Part shown: positions 1 through 8,362 of the stretch, one piece after another
Layout: each line of letters opens with the position of its first letter
Numbering within the stretch: the stretch's first letter is position 1
NCBI GenBank assembly: GCA_021405325.1
Contig: QWII01000053.1
Location: 54,582 to 118,581, forward strand
Length of the DNA: 64,000 bases
Direction: 5' to 3'
DNA from: Caldilinea sp. CFX5
Lineage (GTDB): Bacteria > Chloroflexota > Anaerolineae > Caldilineales > Caldilineaceae
Program-made: the position numbers and the translations under genes
Notes under the pieces: generated by a model
The model's input: only the letters and a program-made list of their open reading frames with translations
Told to the model about the DNA's origin: nothing
The model's database searches: none

Positions 1-632
1 ATCTGACCCACAAACACCAGGTTCACCCCACCTCGCAGCAGACCTCGTCCCAATCCATTGGCCAGATGTTTGAGGCGGGCAAGGTGGCGATCAACAGCAA
101 TGGGCGTTGGGCGACCACCACCTATCGCAACACCCTCTCCTTTGACTGGGATGTGATCCCCAACCCGGTCGGCCCTAGCGGCAATCTCTATGCCACTGCT
201 GATGATTGCGCCTTTACCGGCTGGTCAGGCTCAGTGGGTATCGGCATCATAGCCGGCTCGAATGGTGAACAGAACGCCGAACAAGCCTTCCGCTTTATCG
301 AGTTCATTGCCGGCGCTGAAGGGCAGACGGAACAGGCCGCGCTTGGTTTCCAGATCCCCAACCAGATCGATCTCGCTAACAGTGATGCCTTCTTACAGCC
401 CGATCAGAAGCCGGAAAACGCCGAAGTCTTTATCGAAGCCGCCCGCTGTGAACGCCCCGGCCCCTGGACACAGACCCCACTCTATGGACAATGGTTTGAC
501 GACAACTGGTGGCAAGGCGTCTGGCCCGAAGTGGTAGTCGATGGCACGAAGAGCGCCGAACAGGCCATCAACGAACGCAAAGACGCCTTTCAGGCCGGAT
601 TGGATGAGGCGTGGGCGACGATTGAAGAGTAA
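1..632 (+). CDS. Carbohydrate ABC transporter solute-binding protein, C-terminal part
   Basis: The gene enters from outside the window. The frame is open from base 3 and ends at TAA 630-632, leaving about 209 residues. They resemble the C-terminal lobe of a MalE/UgpB-type sugar-binding protein: a hydrophobic SGSVGIGI stretch, then a helix reading EQAFRFIEFIAG, then a Trp-rich tail. Such proteins sit outside the membrane and hand sugar to a permease pair. Two permease genes of the matching type follow on the same strand, so this is the binding component of that importer. The substrate cannot be read from the fragment; the GH43 gene downstream suggests plant or microbial pentose polysaccharide fragments (inference). 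Confidence 0.85.
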   Translation, partial: LTHKHQVHPTSQQTSSQSIGQMFEAGKVAINSNGRWATTTYRNTLSFDWDVIPNPVGPSGNLYATADDCAFTGWSGSVGIGIIAGSNGEQNAEQAFRFIEFIAGAEGQTEQAALGFQIPNQIDLANSDAFLQPDQKPENAEVFIEAARCERPGPWTQTPLYGQWFDDNWWQGVWPEVVVDGTKSAEQAINERKDAFQAGLDEAWATIEE

Positions 633-641
633 TGTGTGCTG

Positions 642-710
642 CGTGCTGCGTGCTGCGTGATTCGTTGCCTGAGCCTGTCGAAGGCCACGAATCACGCAGC
701 ACGCAGCACG
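642..710. repeat. 24-bp perfect inverted repeat with CTGAGCCTGTCGAAG loop
   Basis: Arms 642-665 and 687-710 are perfectly complementary and built from CGTGCTG-type units. The 21-nt loop carries CCTGAGCCTGTCGAAGG. It starts 10 bases after the stop of the binding-protein gene and ends just before the ribosome binding site of the first permease, so it sits inside the operon. It could act as an RNA processing or stability hairpin. There is no U-run, so it is not a standard terminator. Confidence 0.85.
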
Positions 711-725
711 TAGGCAGGAGTCACA

Positions 726-1652
726 ATGGCTGCAATCACAACCCCTCGCCCCCGCAGAAGCGCTACGCAATCGATCGACACATTTTGGGGCTATCTCTTT
801 ATCGCGGCGCCCTTGCTGGGCTTTCTGATCTTTTCGGCAGGGCCGCTCATCGCCTCCGTGGTGTTGAGCTTTTTCTCGTGGGATCTGCTCAGACCGCCGC
901 GCTGGGTCGGACTGGAGAATTGGCAGGAACTTTTCCTGGAAGATCCGTTGGTCTGGAAGGCGATGGGGAATACGGCTTTTCTGCTGTTGGGCATTCCTAT
1001 CTCGCTGCTGCTGGCGGTCTTCCTGGCGTCGTTGATGAATCAGCCGGTGCCGGGGCGACAGGCCTTTCGCGTGATCTACTACTTGCCGACGGTTTTGCCG
1101 GTGGCGGCGTTGGCGCTGCTCTGGTTGTGGCTGCTCAACCCGGATTATGGCCTGGTCAACAATACGTTGCGCGCGTTGGGCTTGCCCGTCGAATGGACGC
1201 GACTTAACTGGTGGCAGGATCGTGCGCTGGTCAAGCCGGCCTTGATCATCATGGGCATCTGGCGGGGCGTCGGCTACCAGGCGCTGGTCTATGTCGCAGC
1301 TTTGCAGAGCGTTCCTCGTCAGTTGTACGAAGCGGCGGAAATGGATGGCGCCAACAACTGGCACAAATTCTGGGCTGTCACCTGGCCGATCCTCACGCCG
1401 ACTACCTTCTTTCTGCTAATTACGGCGTTGATTGGCGGCTTTCAGATCTTTGTCGAACCGGCGATTATGACCAATGGTGGGCCGGCCAATGAGTCGCTGA
1501 CGATGGTCATGTTGATCTGGCGGAGCGGCTTCCGTGACTTTTCCATGGGTTACGCGGCGGCGCAGGCCTGGCTGCTGGGGGTGATCATTATGGCGATTAC
1601 CATTCTCAATTTTGTGCTGGCCCGCCGGTGGGTCTTTACCGAGAATGGGTAG
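726..1652 (+). CDS. Sugar ABC transporter permease (MalF/UgpA type)
   Basis: This 308-residue protein has about six hydrophobic segments. The first follows a short polar N-terminus, and the rest contain the binding-protein-dependent transport fold. The EAA loop that docks the ATPase is visible as EAAEMDGANNWHKFW. AGGAG at 716-720 lies 5 bases before ATG 726, which fixes the start. It lies between the binding-protein gene and the second permease and is the first half of the membrane channel. No ATPase gene is present here; importers of this class often share an MsmK/UgpC-like ATPase encoded elsewhere (established for the family, not seen here). Confidence 0.92.
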   Translation: MAAITTPRPRRSATQSIDTFWGYLFIAAPLLGFLIFSAGPLIASVVLSFFSWDLLRPPRWVGLENWQELFLEDPLVWKAMGNTAFLLLGIPISLLLAVFLASLMNQPVPGRQAFRVIYYLPTVLPVAALALLWLWLLNPDYGLVNNTLRALGLPVEWTRLNWWQDRALVKPALIIMGIWRGVGYQALVYVAALQSVPRQLYEAAEMDGANNWHKFWAVTWPILTPTTFFLLITALIGGFQIFVEPAIMTNGGPANESLTMVMLIWRSGFRDFSMGYAAAQAWLLGVIIMAITILNFVLARRWVFTENG

Positions 1653-1669
1653 GAGCAAAGGGAGCAAGC

Positions 1670-2587
1670 ATGGCGACAACCGCACCAACCTCGGCACGAA
1701 CATCGACCACCGCCACCACCCAGCCAACGGCGCCGGCGCGCCAACGAACAGGCCGACTGCGCAACTGGCGTTCTCTGGGGTTACTGCTCGCCTTTCTGGT
1801 GCTGCTGCTCGGTGCGATTACCCAACTGGCGCCGCTGGTCTACATGGTCTCCACCTCCCTGAAGGATCAACAGGGCATCTTCAGCCTGCCCATTCGCTGG
1901 ATTCCCGACCCGATCCGCTGGGAGAACTATGAACAGGTCTGGTCGCGCATTGCGCTCTGGCGCGGCTTTGCCAACTCATTGCTGATTGCCAGCACAACCA
2001 CGGTGATGGAAGTGTTGGTCAGCGCTGCCGCCGGCTATGCCTTTGCCCGCATGAAGTTTCCCGGTCGGCAGGCGATGTTTATGTTGCTGCTGGCGACGAT
2101 GATGATTCCCGGCGTGGTGACGTTGATTCCGTCCTTTATCCTCTTCCGCTGGCTGGGCTGGATCAACACCTACTGGCCGTTGATTGTGCCGCTCTTCTTT
2201 GGCACCGCTTTTGCCATCTTTTTGTCCCGCCAGTTTTTCATGACGTTGCCCGGCGAGTTGGAGGATGCAGCCAAGATCGACGGCGCCAATCCCCTACAAA
2301 CCTTTTGGTTCATCTTCCTGCCCCTGGCCACGCCGATCCTGGCGACACTGGCCGGCTTGGGTTTTATTGCCCGCTGGAATGATTACCTGGGACCACTCAT
2401 TTACATCTCGGATCAGCGCAAATATACGATTCCGCTGATGTTGGCCCAACTCAACGGTCTTTATGAGCGGCGCTGGGATCTGCTTATGGCCGGCTCGGTG
2501 ATTGCGATTGTGCCGATTGTGATTATTCTGCTCTTTATGCAAAAATATTTCGTCGAAAGCGTGGCGACCACGGGGTTGAAAGGCTAG
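1670..2587 (+). CDS. Sugar ABC transporter permease (MalG/UgpE type)
   Basis: The protein has 305 residues with six predicted membrane spans and the EAA loop DAAKIDGANPLQTFW. The C-terminus ends in TTGLKG, the usual end of MalG-type permeases. A GTG start at 1628 would overlap the upstream gene; ATG 1670 is preferred because GGAGCAAGC lies just before it and the Thr/Ala-rich segment after it is a normal cytoplasmic N-terminus. The gene starts 17 bases after the first permease. Together they form the heterodimeric channel of the importer begun at the left edge. Confidence 0.92.
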   Translation: MATTAPTSARTSTTATTQPTAPARQRTGRLRNWRSLGLLLAFLVLLLGAITQLAPLVYMVSTSLKDQQGIFSLPIRWIPDPIRWENYEQVWSRIALWRGFANSLLIASTTTVMEVLVSAAAGYAFARMKFPGRQAMFMLLLATMMIPGVVTLIPSFILFRWLGWINTYWPLIVPLFFGTAFAIFLSRQFFMTLPGELEDAAKIDGANPLQTFWFIFLPLATPILATLAGLGFIARWNDYLGPLIYISDQRKYTIPLMLAQLNGLYERRWDLLMAGSVIAIVPIVIILLFMQKYFVESVATTGLKG

Positions 2588-2618
2588 ATCATTGTTAATG
2601 GAGAATGGAGAACAATTC

Positions 2619-3716
2619 ATGGGTAATGGGGTGACACGGCGATTGCTATCCTGCAAAATGTGGATAGTGGTCGTTGTTCTCTGGTTGGTGGGGTGTGCGA
2701 CTGTACAACTGCCGGGTGGACAAGCAGGGACGGTGCCACCGCCGACGCCAACCGCAGGAACCATTCCGCCGCCAATAGCAACGCCATCAGGCGCGCAAGC
2801 CGGCGTTTATGATAATCCCATCTTCCCCGGTGATTTTCCTGATCCCTTTGTGTTGGCGGTGGAGGATGGCTATTACGCCTATTCGACCAACGTGGGGGAT
2901 ACGAACGTTCCGGTGGTGCGCTTGAGCGAAGATTTCGCTACCTATGAGCGGCTCGGCGATGCACTGCCGACGTTGCCGCTCTGGGCCGGCTGGCATCAGA
3001 GTTTGACCTGGGCGCCGGCGGTGTTGCCACGCGGAGAGCAATATGTTCTCTACTACACCGCACGTTACCGGGCCGAAGGGCGTCAATGTATTTCCCGTGC
3101 CGTGAGCGACAACCCCGCCGGCCCTTTTACCGATGATTCCAGCGAACCCTTTATCTGCCAGGTTGACTTGGGCGGTTCGATTGATCCCAGCCCCTTTGTT
3201 GACAAGGATGGGACACCCTATCTGCTCTGGAAAAATGACGGCAATTGCTGCGGTCGTCCGGTCGGTCTATGGGTGCAACAGTTGAGCGACGACGGATTGA
3301 GTTTGGTGGGCGAACCAGTCGAGTTGATCCGGCGCGATCAACTGTGGGAAAGCCCGTTGATCGAAGCGCCGGCGATGGTGGAACATGACAACCAATATTA
3401 CCTCTTCTACTCTGGCAACTGGTGGGAAAGTCACACCTACGCCGTCGGTTACGCCGTTTGTGAAACGGTGACGGGGCCGTGTGTCAAGCCGCAGCGGGAA
3501 CCCATCTTTGAATTTAACCAGCAGGCAATGGGGCCGGGCGGCGAAGAGTTTTTCCGTGATGACGAGGGCAATTTATGGATGGTCTATCACGCCTGGACAG
3601 CGCCCATTGTCGGCTACCCGGAAGGCGAACGCAGCCTGCGCATCGAGCCGGTGACTTTTGTTGCTGGCAAGCCAACCATCCCTGGTCCAACGGTCGATCC
3701 GCAGCCGTTGCCGTAA
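2619..3716 (+). CDS. GH43-type glycoside hydrolase, predicted lipoprotein
   Basis: This 365-residue protein starts with a signal peptide ending in the lipobox LVGC (Cys26), then a Pro/Thr-rich linker, then a five-bladed propeller of glycoside hydrolase family 43 type. Candidate catalytic residues are the Asp in DFPDPFV (about residue 75), the Asp in SIDPSPFVD and the Glu in IEAPAMV; family 43 enzymes are mostly arabinofuranosidases and xylosidases. ATG 2619 is chosen because GGAGAA lies about 7 bases upstream and the hydrophobic segment then follows directly. It is co-oriented with the sugar importer, so it probably trims oligosaccharides at the cell surface for uptake. A second GH43 gene lies at 21378. 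Confidence 0.85.
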   Translation: MGNGVTRRLLSCKMWIVVVVLWLVGCATVQLPGGQAGTVPPPTPTAGTIPPPIATPSGAQAGVYDNPIFPGDFPDPFVLAVEDGYYAYSTNVGDTNVPVVRLSEDFATYERLGDALPTLPLWAGWHQSLTWAPAVLPRGEQYVLYYTARYRAEGRQCISRAVSDNPAGPFTDDSSEPFICQVDLGGSIDPSPFVDKDGTPYLLWKNDGNCCGRPVGLWVQQLSDDGLSLVGEPVELIRRDQLWESPLIEAPAMVEHDNQYYLFYSGNWWESHTYAVGYAVCETVTGPCVKPQREPIFEFNQQAMGPGGEEFFRDDEGNLWMVYHAWTAPIVGYPEGERSLRIEPVTFVAGKPTIPGPTVDPQPLP

Positions 3717-3718
3717 AG

Positions 3719-4738
3719 TTAGGCCCACGCAAAGATGACTTTGCCGGTCTTGCCGCTGTCAAAGAGGGCAAAGGCTGCGGGCGCACGTTCAAGCGGGAAG
3801 CGATGTGTGACCAGCGCCTCCAGCGGCACTTGCCGCTCTTGGACAAAGCGTAGCATCGCATAATACATCTGAATCGGCAACACGAAGGAACCCATGAGCG
3901 TCAACTGCCGCCCGATGATCTGGGACGGACTCAACGTTTTGTCATGGTGACCGATGCCCACAAAGACGGCGCGGCCACCCAGCCGCAAACTATCAACTGC
4001 GCCATTTTGACCGGCGGCGCTGCCGGAAGTTTCGTACGCGCAATCCGCCCCCTCGCCGTGGGTTAGCGCCTGGATCGCCTTGACCGGATCGTCTGTTGTG
4101 GGGTCGAGCGTTTCATCGGCGCCCAGGCTGCGTGCCAGGTCACGCCGCTCGGCAATCGGGTCGATCCCGATGACCCGTGCCCCCATCGCCTTGGCAAAGA
4201 GTGTTCCCGCCAGCCCGACCGGCCCCTGGCCAAAGATGGCGATTGTGTCCGCGCCGGAAGGGTGGAGTTTGGTGATCGAAGAGAAGGCCGTGCCGGCATT
4301 ACAGGCCATCATCGCGCCAACAGCAAAGGATTGCTCGCTGGGCAGGGGCAGGCAGTTACGCGCATCGGTCAAAATCAGGTCAGCGTCGGAGCCGTGAATG
4401 GGGCCGCCATAACCGCGCCGGTCGGGGCACCACATAATGTTGCCGCCCAGACAATGTTTGCAATAGCCGCAGCCCCGATAGTGGTAGACCGAAACCCGAT
4501 CCCCCAATTGGACATTCGTGACGCCGGCCCCCAAACGCGCCACCACCCCACACGGTTCATGACCAGGGATCATGTTGTTGCCGCCCCGTTGCGCGGCGGT
4601 TTGGCGATAGAGATGCAGATCACTGCCACACAGACCGCCAGCCTTCAGTTGCACCACCACTTCGCCTGGTCCCGGCTGCGGATCGGGGTAATCACGCACC
4701 TCGGCCTGACGATCCCCTAAAAAGACAACCCCACGCAT
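3719..4738 (-). CDS. Zinc-dependent medium-chain alcohol/sugar dehydrogenase
   Basis: The 339-residue product is a classical zinc MDR dehydrogenase. The catalytic zinc site is seen in LCGSDLH and GHEPCGVV, and the structural zinc in four Cys within GCGYCKHCLGGNIMWC. The NAD-binding Rossmann fold reads AIFGQGPVGLAG. ATG 4738 has a near-consensus AGGAGG just upstream on the minus strand, which overrules the longer open frame to 4885. It probably oxidises a sugar, polyol or alcohol brought in by the neighbouring importers. It is convergent with the GH43 gene, separated by 2 bases, and a palindromic repeat sits upstream of it. Confidence 0.9.
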   Translation of the reverse strand: MRGVVFLGDRQAEVRDYPDPQPGPGEVVVQLKAGGLCGSDLHLYRQTAAQRGGNNMIPGHEPCGVVARLGAGVTNVQLGDRVSVYHYRGCGYCKHCLGGNIMWCPDRRGYGGPIHGSDADLILTDARNCLPLPSEQSFAVGAMMACNAGTAFSSITKLHPSGADTIAIFGQGPVGLAGTLFAKAMGARVIGIDPIAERRDLARSLGADETLDPTTDDPVKAIQALTHGEGADCAYETSGSAAGQNGAVDSLRLGGRAVFVGIGHHDKTLSPSQIIGRQLTLMGSFVLPIQMYYAMLRFVQERQVPLEALVTHRFPLERAPAAFALFDSGKTGKVIFAWA

Positions 4739-4773
4739 GAGAAACCTCCTTGTTCGTGCTTTTGTTAGTGATC

Positions 4774-4840
4774 CAGGACTTACGCAAGACGCCGGGAACC
4801 CTCTGGGTTCCCGGCAGTAATTCGTCTTGCGTAAGTCCTG
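4774..4840. repeat. Nested palindrome, AGGACTTACGCAAGACG outer arms
   Basis: Outer arms 4774-4791 and 4823-4840 are an 18-bp perfect inverted repeat. Inside lies a second perfect hairpin, 4792-4801 with 4805-4814, with loop TCT. Nearly the same outer word occurs at 63903, where the inner arm is completely different. It may be a small non-autonomous mobile element or a REP-like unit (inference). Confidence 0.85.
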
Positions 4841-4905
4841 TGATCTATGGAAGAGTGTAGCCCGGTTGTTGTTTGCCCATACCATCGTCGAAGTGCGCTG
4901 TCGGT

Positions 4906-5766
4906 TTATCCTTTCACCGCGCCCACCGTCAGCCCGGCCAGGAAGTAGCGCTGTAAAAAGAGAAAGATCACCATCAGCGGCGCGACACTGATAAAGGCGG
5001 CGGCGGAGGTGATCCCATAGTTGACCTGAAATTCCCCACGCAACAGCGCCAGCCCCAATGAAAGCGTGTACAAACTTTTGTCATTGATGATCACCAGCGG
5101 CCAGATCAGGTTATTCCACTGGCTGGTAAAGATGACGATGGAAAGGGTCGCCAGCGCCGGCGCCGACAGCGGCAGCACAATCCGCCAGAAGACGCCATAT
5201 TCACCACAGCCGTCAATGCGCGCTGCATGTTCCAACTCGTCAGGGATGGTTTGCATAAACTGGCGCAACAGGAAGACCCCCAGCACATTGGGCAAAGCAG
5301 GAATCACCAATCCGCTGTAGGAGTTGACCAACTTTAGCTCATTGGTGATCAAAAAGGCCGGGATCAACAACAACGCGCCGGGAATCATCACCGTTGCCAA
5401 CATCAGCCCAAAGAGATAATCACGCCCCCAAAACTCCTTCTTGGCAAAGGCATAGGCCGCCAGCGCACAGAGCAACACCGACCCAACCGTTACTAGCAGC
5501 GCCACCAGAAAGGTGTTCACAAACCAGGTGACAAAGGGCAATTCGCGCAGAATGTAGGTGTAATTCTGCCAGTCGAGGGTTTCGGGAAACAAGGTCGGCG
5601 GCACCGAAATCAACGAATAGGTCTCTTTGAAGGAAGTCGCGAAGATATACAGGTACGGGCCGAGCATGACAATCACCAAGAGCGCCAGCAGCGTATAAAC
5701 CACAACCACCTGCGGCAGCAGACGCCAAATCGCAGACCACCGTTTGCCCATCGAACCCTTGACCAT
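4906..5766 (-). CDS. Sugar ABC transporter permease (MalG/UgpE type)
   Basis: The product has 286 residues with six membrane spans, the EAA loop HAARIDGCGEYGVFW and the typical C-terminus LTVGAVKG. ATG 5766 has a G-rich Shine-Dalgarno (GGGGGGTG) just upstream; ATG 5751 is an alternative. It is the last gene of the minus-strand unit from 9700 (binding protein, ceramidase-like protein, two permeases). It forms the channel with the product of 5842-6771 and has no ATPase gene nearby. The gap to the upstream permease gene holds a hairpin with the conserved 13-nt loop. Confidence 0.92.
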   Translation of the reverse strand: MVKGSMGKRWSAIWRLLPQVVVVYTLLALLVIVMLGPYLYIFATSFKETYSLISVPPTLFPETLDWQNYTYILRELPFVTWFVNTFLVALLVTVGSVLLCALAAYAFAKKEFWGRDYLFGLMLATVMIPGALLLIPAFLITNELKLVNSYSGLVIPALPNVLGVFLLRQFMQTIPDELEHAARIDGCGEYGVFWRIVLPLSAPALATLSIVIFTSQWNNLIWPLVIINDKSLYTLSLGLALLRGEFQVNYGITSAAAFISVAPLMVIFLFLQRYFLAGLTVGAVKG

Positions 5767-5791
5767 CGTTCACCCCCCGGCTACGCTTGCC

Positions 5792-5844
5792 TGACAGGGC
5801 GCCCCGGTGATTGAGCTTGTCGAAATCACCGGGGCGCCCTGTCA
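5792..5844. repeat. 20-bp perfect inverted repeat with loop TGAGCTTGTCGAA
   Basis: Arms 5792-5811 and 5825-5844 match perfectly. The 13-nt loop at 5812-5824 is identical to the loop at 14071-14083, although the arms are unrelated. The right arm contains the stop codon of the permease at 5842. No T-run follows on either strand. Confidence 0.9.
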
Positions 5845-6771
5845 TGATCGCTCCCCCAACACCCGCATCTGCACATAGGAGATCGGCACAATAATCAGCA
5901 TCAACACCACCCCCATCGCCGCGGCCATGCCGACTTGACCGTAGCGGAAGGCGTGGTTGTAGATATACCAGACAATGGTGGCTGTCGAGTAGACCGGGCC
6001 GCCATTGGTCAGGACAAAGACGGTGTCAAAGAGCTGGAAAGCCCAGATCGTGCCCATGACAATCGAAAAGAGGATGACAGGGCGCATCAATGGAATCGTC
6101 ACACGCGTAGCGACCTGCCAACTGTTGGCGCCGTCAATGCGCGCCGCCTCTTGTAACTCTACCGGAATACTCAACATGGCGGCCAGAAAGAGGATGATAT
6201 GAAAGCCAATCCCCCGCCACCACTCGACCAGCAGGATCGCATAGAGTGCGATGTTAGGATTGGAGAGCCAGAAAATATCGGGCAGGCCGACCAGGCTCAA
6301 CCAGTAGCTGAGCAGGCCAAATTTGGGCGCCAGCAGATAGCTCCAAATTTGCGCCGTGGCCGCGCTGGAGGCGAGCAACGGAAAGAAGACCACCGCCCGG
6401 AAAAGCCCCTTCATGCGCACCAATCGGTTGCCGATCAAAAAGGCCAGGGCCAGACCACTCACCACAGTTATGGGGATGACCGACACAACATATTGCACCG
6501 AATTGCGAAAGGCGCGTAAGGTGATGTCATCGGTGGGTAAGCGTTCATAGTTCTGCAAGCCCACAAACGGTTTCACCGGCGCCACCAGATCGCCCTCCAA
6601 AAAGGAGAGCCAGAGCGCCCAGAAAAAAGGCAGGATCTGAAAAATAAAAAAGAGCAGCAAGAAGGGCAAGACAAACGAATAGGCAATCAGATTGCGCCTG
6701 ACGGCCGGTCGTTCCCAAACATAGGTGCGGCGCAGCGGTTGCGCGCCTTTTAGTTGAACGGCTGAGGTCAT
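5842..6771 (-). CDS. Sugar ABC transporter permease (MalF/UgpA type)
   Basis: The product has about 309 residues, an N-terminal cytoplasmic tail and six membrane spans. The EAA loop reads [16 protein letters not shown]. The longer open frame to 6861 would run into the preceding gene, so ATG 6771 is chosen, 13 bases after the stop of the ceramidase-like gene. The stop codon lies inside the arm of a palindrome. It pairs with the permease at 4906 and receives substrate from the binding protein at 8363. Confidence 0.91.
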   Translation of the reverse strand: MTSAVQLKGAQPLRRTYVWERPAVRRNLIAYSFVLPFLLLFFIFQILPFFWALWLSFLEGDLVAPVKPFVGLQNYERLPTDDITLRAFRNSVQYVVSVIPITVVSGLALAFLIGNRLVRMKGLFRAVVFFPLLASSAATAQIWSYLLAPKFGLLSYWLSLVGLPDIFWLSNPNIALYAILLVEWWRGIGFHIILFLAAMLSIPVELQEAARIDGANSWQVATRVTIPLMRPVILFSIVMGTIWAFQLFDTVFVLTNGGPVYSTATIVWYIYNHAFRYGQVGMAAAMGVVLMLIIVPISYVQMRVLGERS

Positions 6772-6784
6772 AGTTGGATCACTT

Positions 6785-8119
6785 TTACGCAGCAGCGGCC
6801 GGGGTGTGCGCCGGGTTACCGGCTTCATGCAACACCCGCAGCAACTGGAGATTGGCATCAATCAGCGCGTCATCGATGGTTTCGGCTAAAATGTAAGCGC
6901 CATACGCCTTGGCCACCCACACTTCATAGCCGCCCCGGTGTAATGATTCCCGCGTCACAAAATAGCCAAAGGAGCCGTTGGTGGTGCTGGCGCAGAGCGT
7001 ATGGGCAAACGGACTGTAGTCGCGCAAGCGCAAAACAATCTCTGTAAAGGGTTCGCCCGGAAAGGGGACAAACGCAACCGGCCCCAATTGGGTAATGCTC
7101 TGGGCAAAGGTGACGCCGGTTTCGGGCTGACCTGCGTGCGCCTTGACTACCGACTCCCAGTGGCGATAGTCGCACATGGGTTGGCCCCACTGCTCTTTGC
7201 CCGCCTCTGCTGCCACCAGTTGGCGACGCGCTTCGTCCAAAGCAGCCAGAGGTCGATAGGGCAACAGGATTTCCTGGGTCAGCACAGCCAAGGGCAGATC
7301 ACGAAATTCCTTGATGGCACGGTAGGCGCGCAGGGCATCGGTAGCGGCGCGGGTTCCCACTTCCAACAGCGCTATTTCGTTGTCACCCACCGCGCCCATG
7401 AAGTTGGTGCGCGGGGCGACATCCCCTACCGCGCCGTTGATGAACAAGGCGGGCGCGCCGGTCAACGCCTCGACGCGATCGACCATGATACCCGGCCAGT
7501 CACGCGAAACGGCGCGACTCTTGCTGCCGAAAACAGTCGGATGGGCGCCATAGTGGATCAGCGTCGCCAGCGGCCCCTGGGCGCCTGCAAAGCGCAAGAC
7601 CGTCATCATAGGGTCATACAGCCCCCACGGGTTGACGCCCAGGGTGACTTTGTGATCTTGGCGAATCTGTCGCCGGTTGACGCCCACTTCACTATTGGTT
7701 GTCCCGATGCCCACCAGGATGGGCTGCAGGTTGGCGTGCGCTTGGGCAACGGCCTCGCCAATGCGCGGCAGCACGGCGCTGACATAGGCGCGATCCTTGT
7801 CCCCCCAGCCAAAGACTGAAAAGGTGCGTGGCGCCGAATGGGACTGGATGGCCGCCACGGTCACATTGGCCGGCGGAATTCCGGTTGCCGCCTGCACCAG
7901 CCGACGAATCGCCGCCACCTCTTCCTGTTCGATCAAAATCCAGTCGAGGCTGATGATGGCGGCCTTCACATCCCCACGCGCCAACACCAGCGCTGTCGCC
8001 TGTAGCGGATCGCGAATGGTCTCCGCATAGCGGTCTTGCACCGGATAACCGGCCAACGCCGTCCCCAGCGGGGGTGTGATGTCAGTGCGGCCAATCCCGG
8101 CCAAAAGCAATGTGTCCAT
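6785..8119 (-). CDS. Neutral/alkaline ceramidase N-terminal domain protein
   Basis: This 444-residue protein begins [20 protein letters not shown], the hallmark start of the neutral/alkaline non-lysosomal ceramidase N-terminal family (PF04734). Histidine-rich patches such as SHSAPRTF and [11 protein letters not shown] fit the zinc site of that family, and [10 protein letters not shown] is also typical. No signal peptide is visible, and it lacks the C-terminal domain of true ceramidases, so it is probably a related amide or ester hydrolase acting inside the cell. It sits between the binding protein and permease genes of a sugar importer, so the substrate may be an N-acylated or amide-linked sugar rather than ceramide (inference). 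Confidence 0.75.
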   Translation of the reverse strand: MDTLLLAGIGRTDITPPLGTALAGYPVQDRYAETIRDPLQATALVLARGDVKAAIISLDWILIEQEEVAAIRRLVQAATGIPPANVTVAAIQSHSAPRTFSVFGWGDKDRAYVSAVLPRIGEAVAQAHANLQPILVGIGTTNSEVGVNRRQIRQDHKVTLGVNPWGLYDPMMTVLRFAGAQGPLATLIHYGAHPTVFGSKSRAVSRDWPGIMVDRVEALTGAPALFINGAVGDVAPRTNFMGAVGDNEIALLEVGTRAATDALRAYRAIKEFRDLPLAVLTQEILLPYRPLAALDEARRQLVAAEAGKEQWGQPMCDYRHWESVVKAHAGQPETGVTFAQSITQLGPVAFVPFPGEPFTEIVLRLRDYSPFAHTLCASTTNGSFGYFVTRESLHRGGYEVWVAKAYGAYILAETIDDALIDANLQLLRVLHEAGNPAHTPAAAA

Positions 8120-8182
8120 GCCATCGATTCCTCAAAAACGTCTAGAAAAATTGACTCAACCGGAATTGAAGGGGTTGACATT

Positions 8183-8244
8183 GTAGGTGCGGTTTGTAAC
8201 CGCACTGCTTCTGGGCGAGCCGTGCGGTTACAAACCGCACCTAC
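8183..8244. repeat. 23-bp perfect inverted repeat, GTAGGTGCGGTTTGTAACCGCAC
   Basis: Arms 8183-8205 and 8222-8244 are perfectly complementary around a 16-nt loop. Each arm also contains its own small palindrome (GCGGTTTGTAACCGC). It lies in the 243-base gap between the binding-protein gene and the ceramidase-like gene and may allow different mRNA levels for the two. Confidence 0.85.
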
Positions 8245-8362
8245 GATCTCCTGTCATTTATATCCCCTGAGATCCGGTTGACCCGAAAAATTTTTTATAC
8301 CACTTCTACCCGGCAGTCCCATATCATCGGCGCCCATCCCGGAGGGACGCTTGACTTTAGGG

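Noticed and set aside
393..1364. Long minus-strand frame over the sugar permease
   Set aside because: It lies opposite clear coding sequence, is full of Arg/Gln/His from GC-rich antisense codons, and has no family signature or ribosome binding site.
5792..5844. Rho-independent terminator
   Set aside because: The stem is perfect, but no T-run follows on either strand, and the element lies inside an operon.
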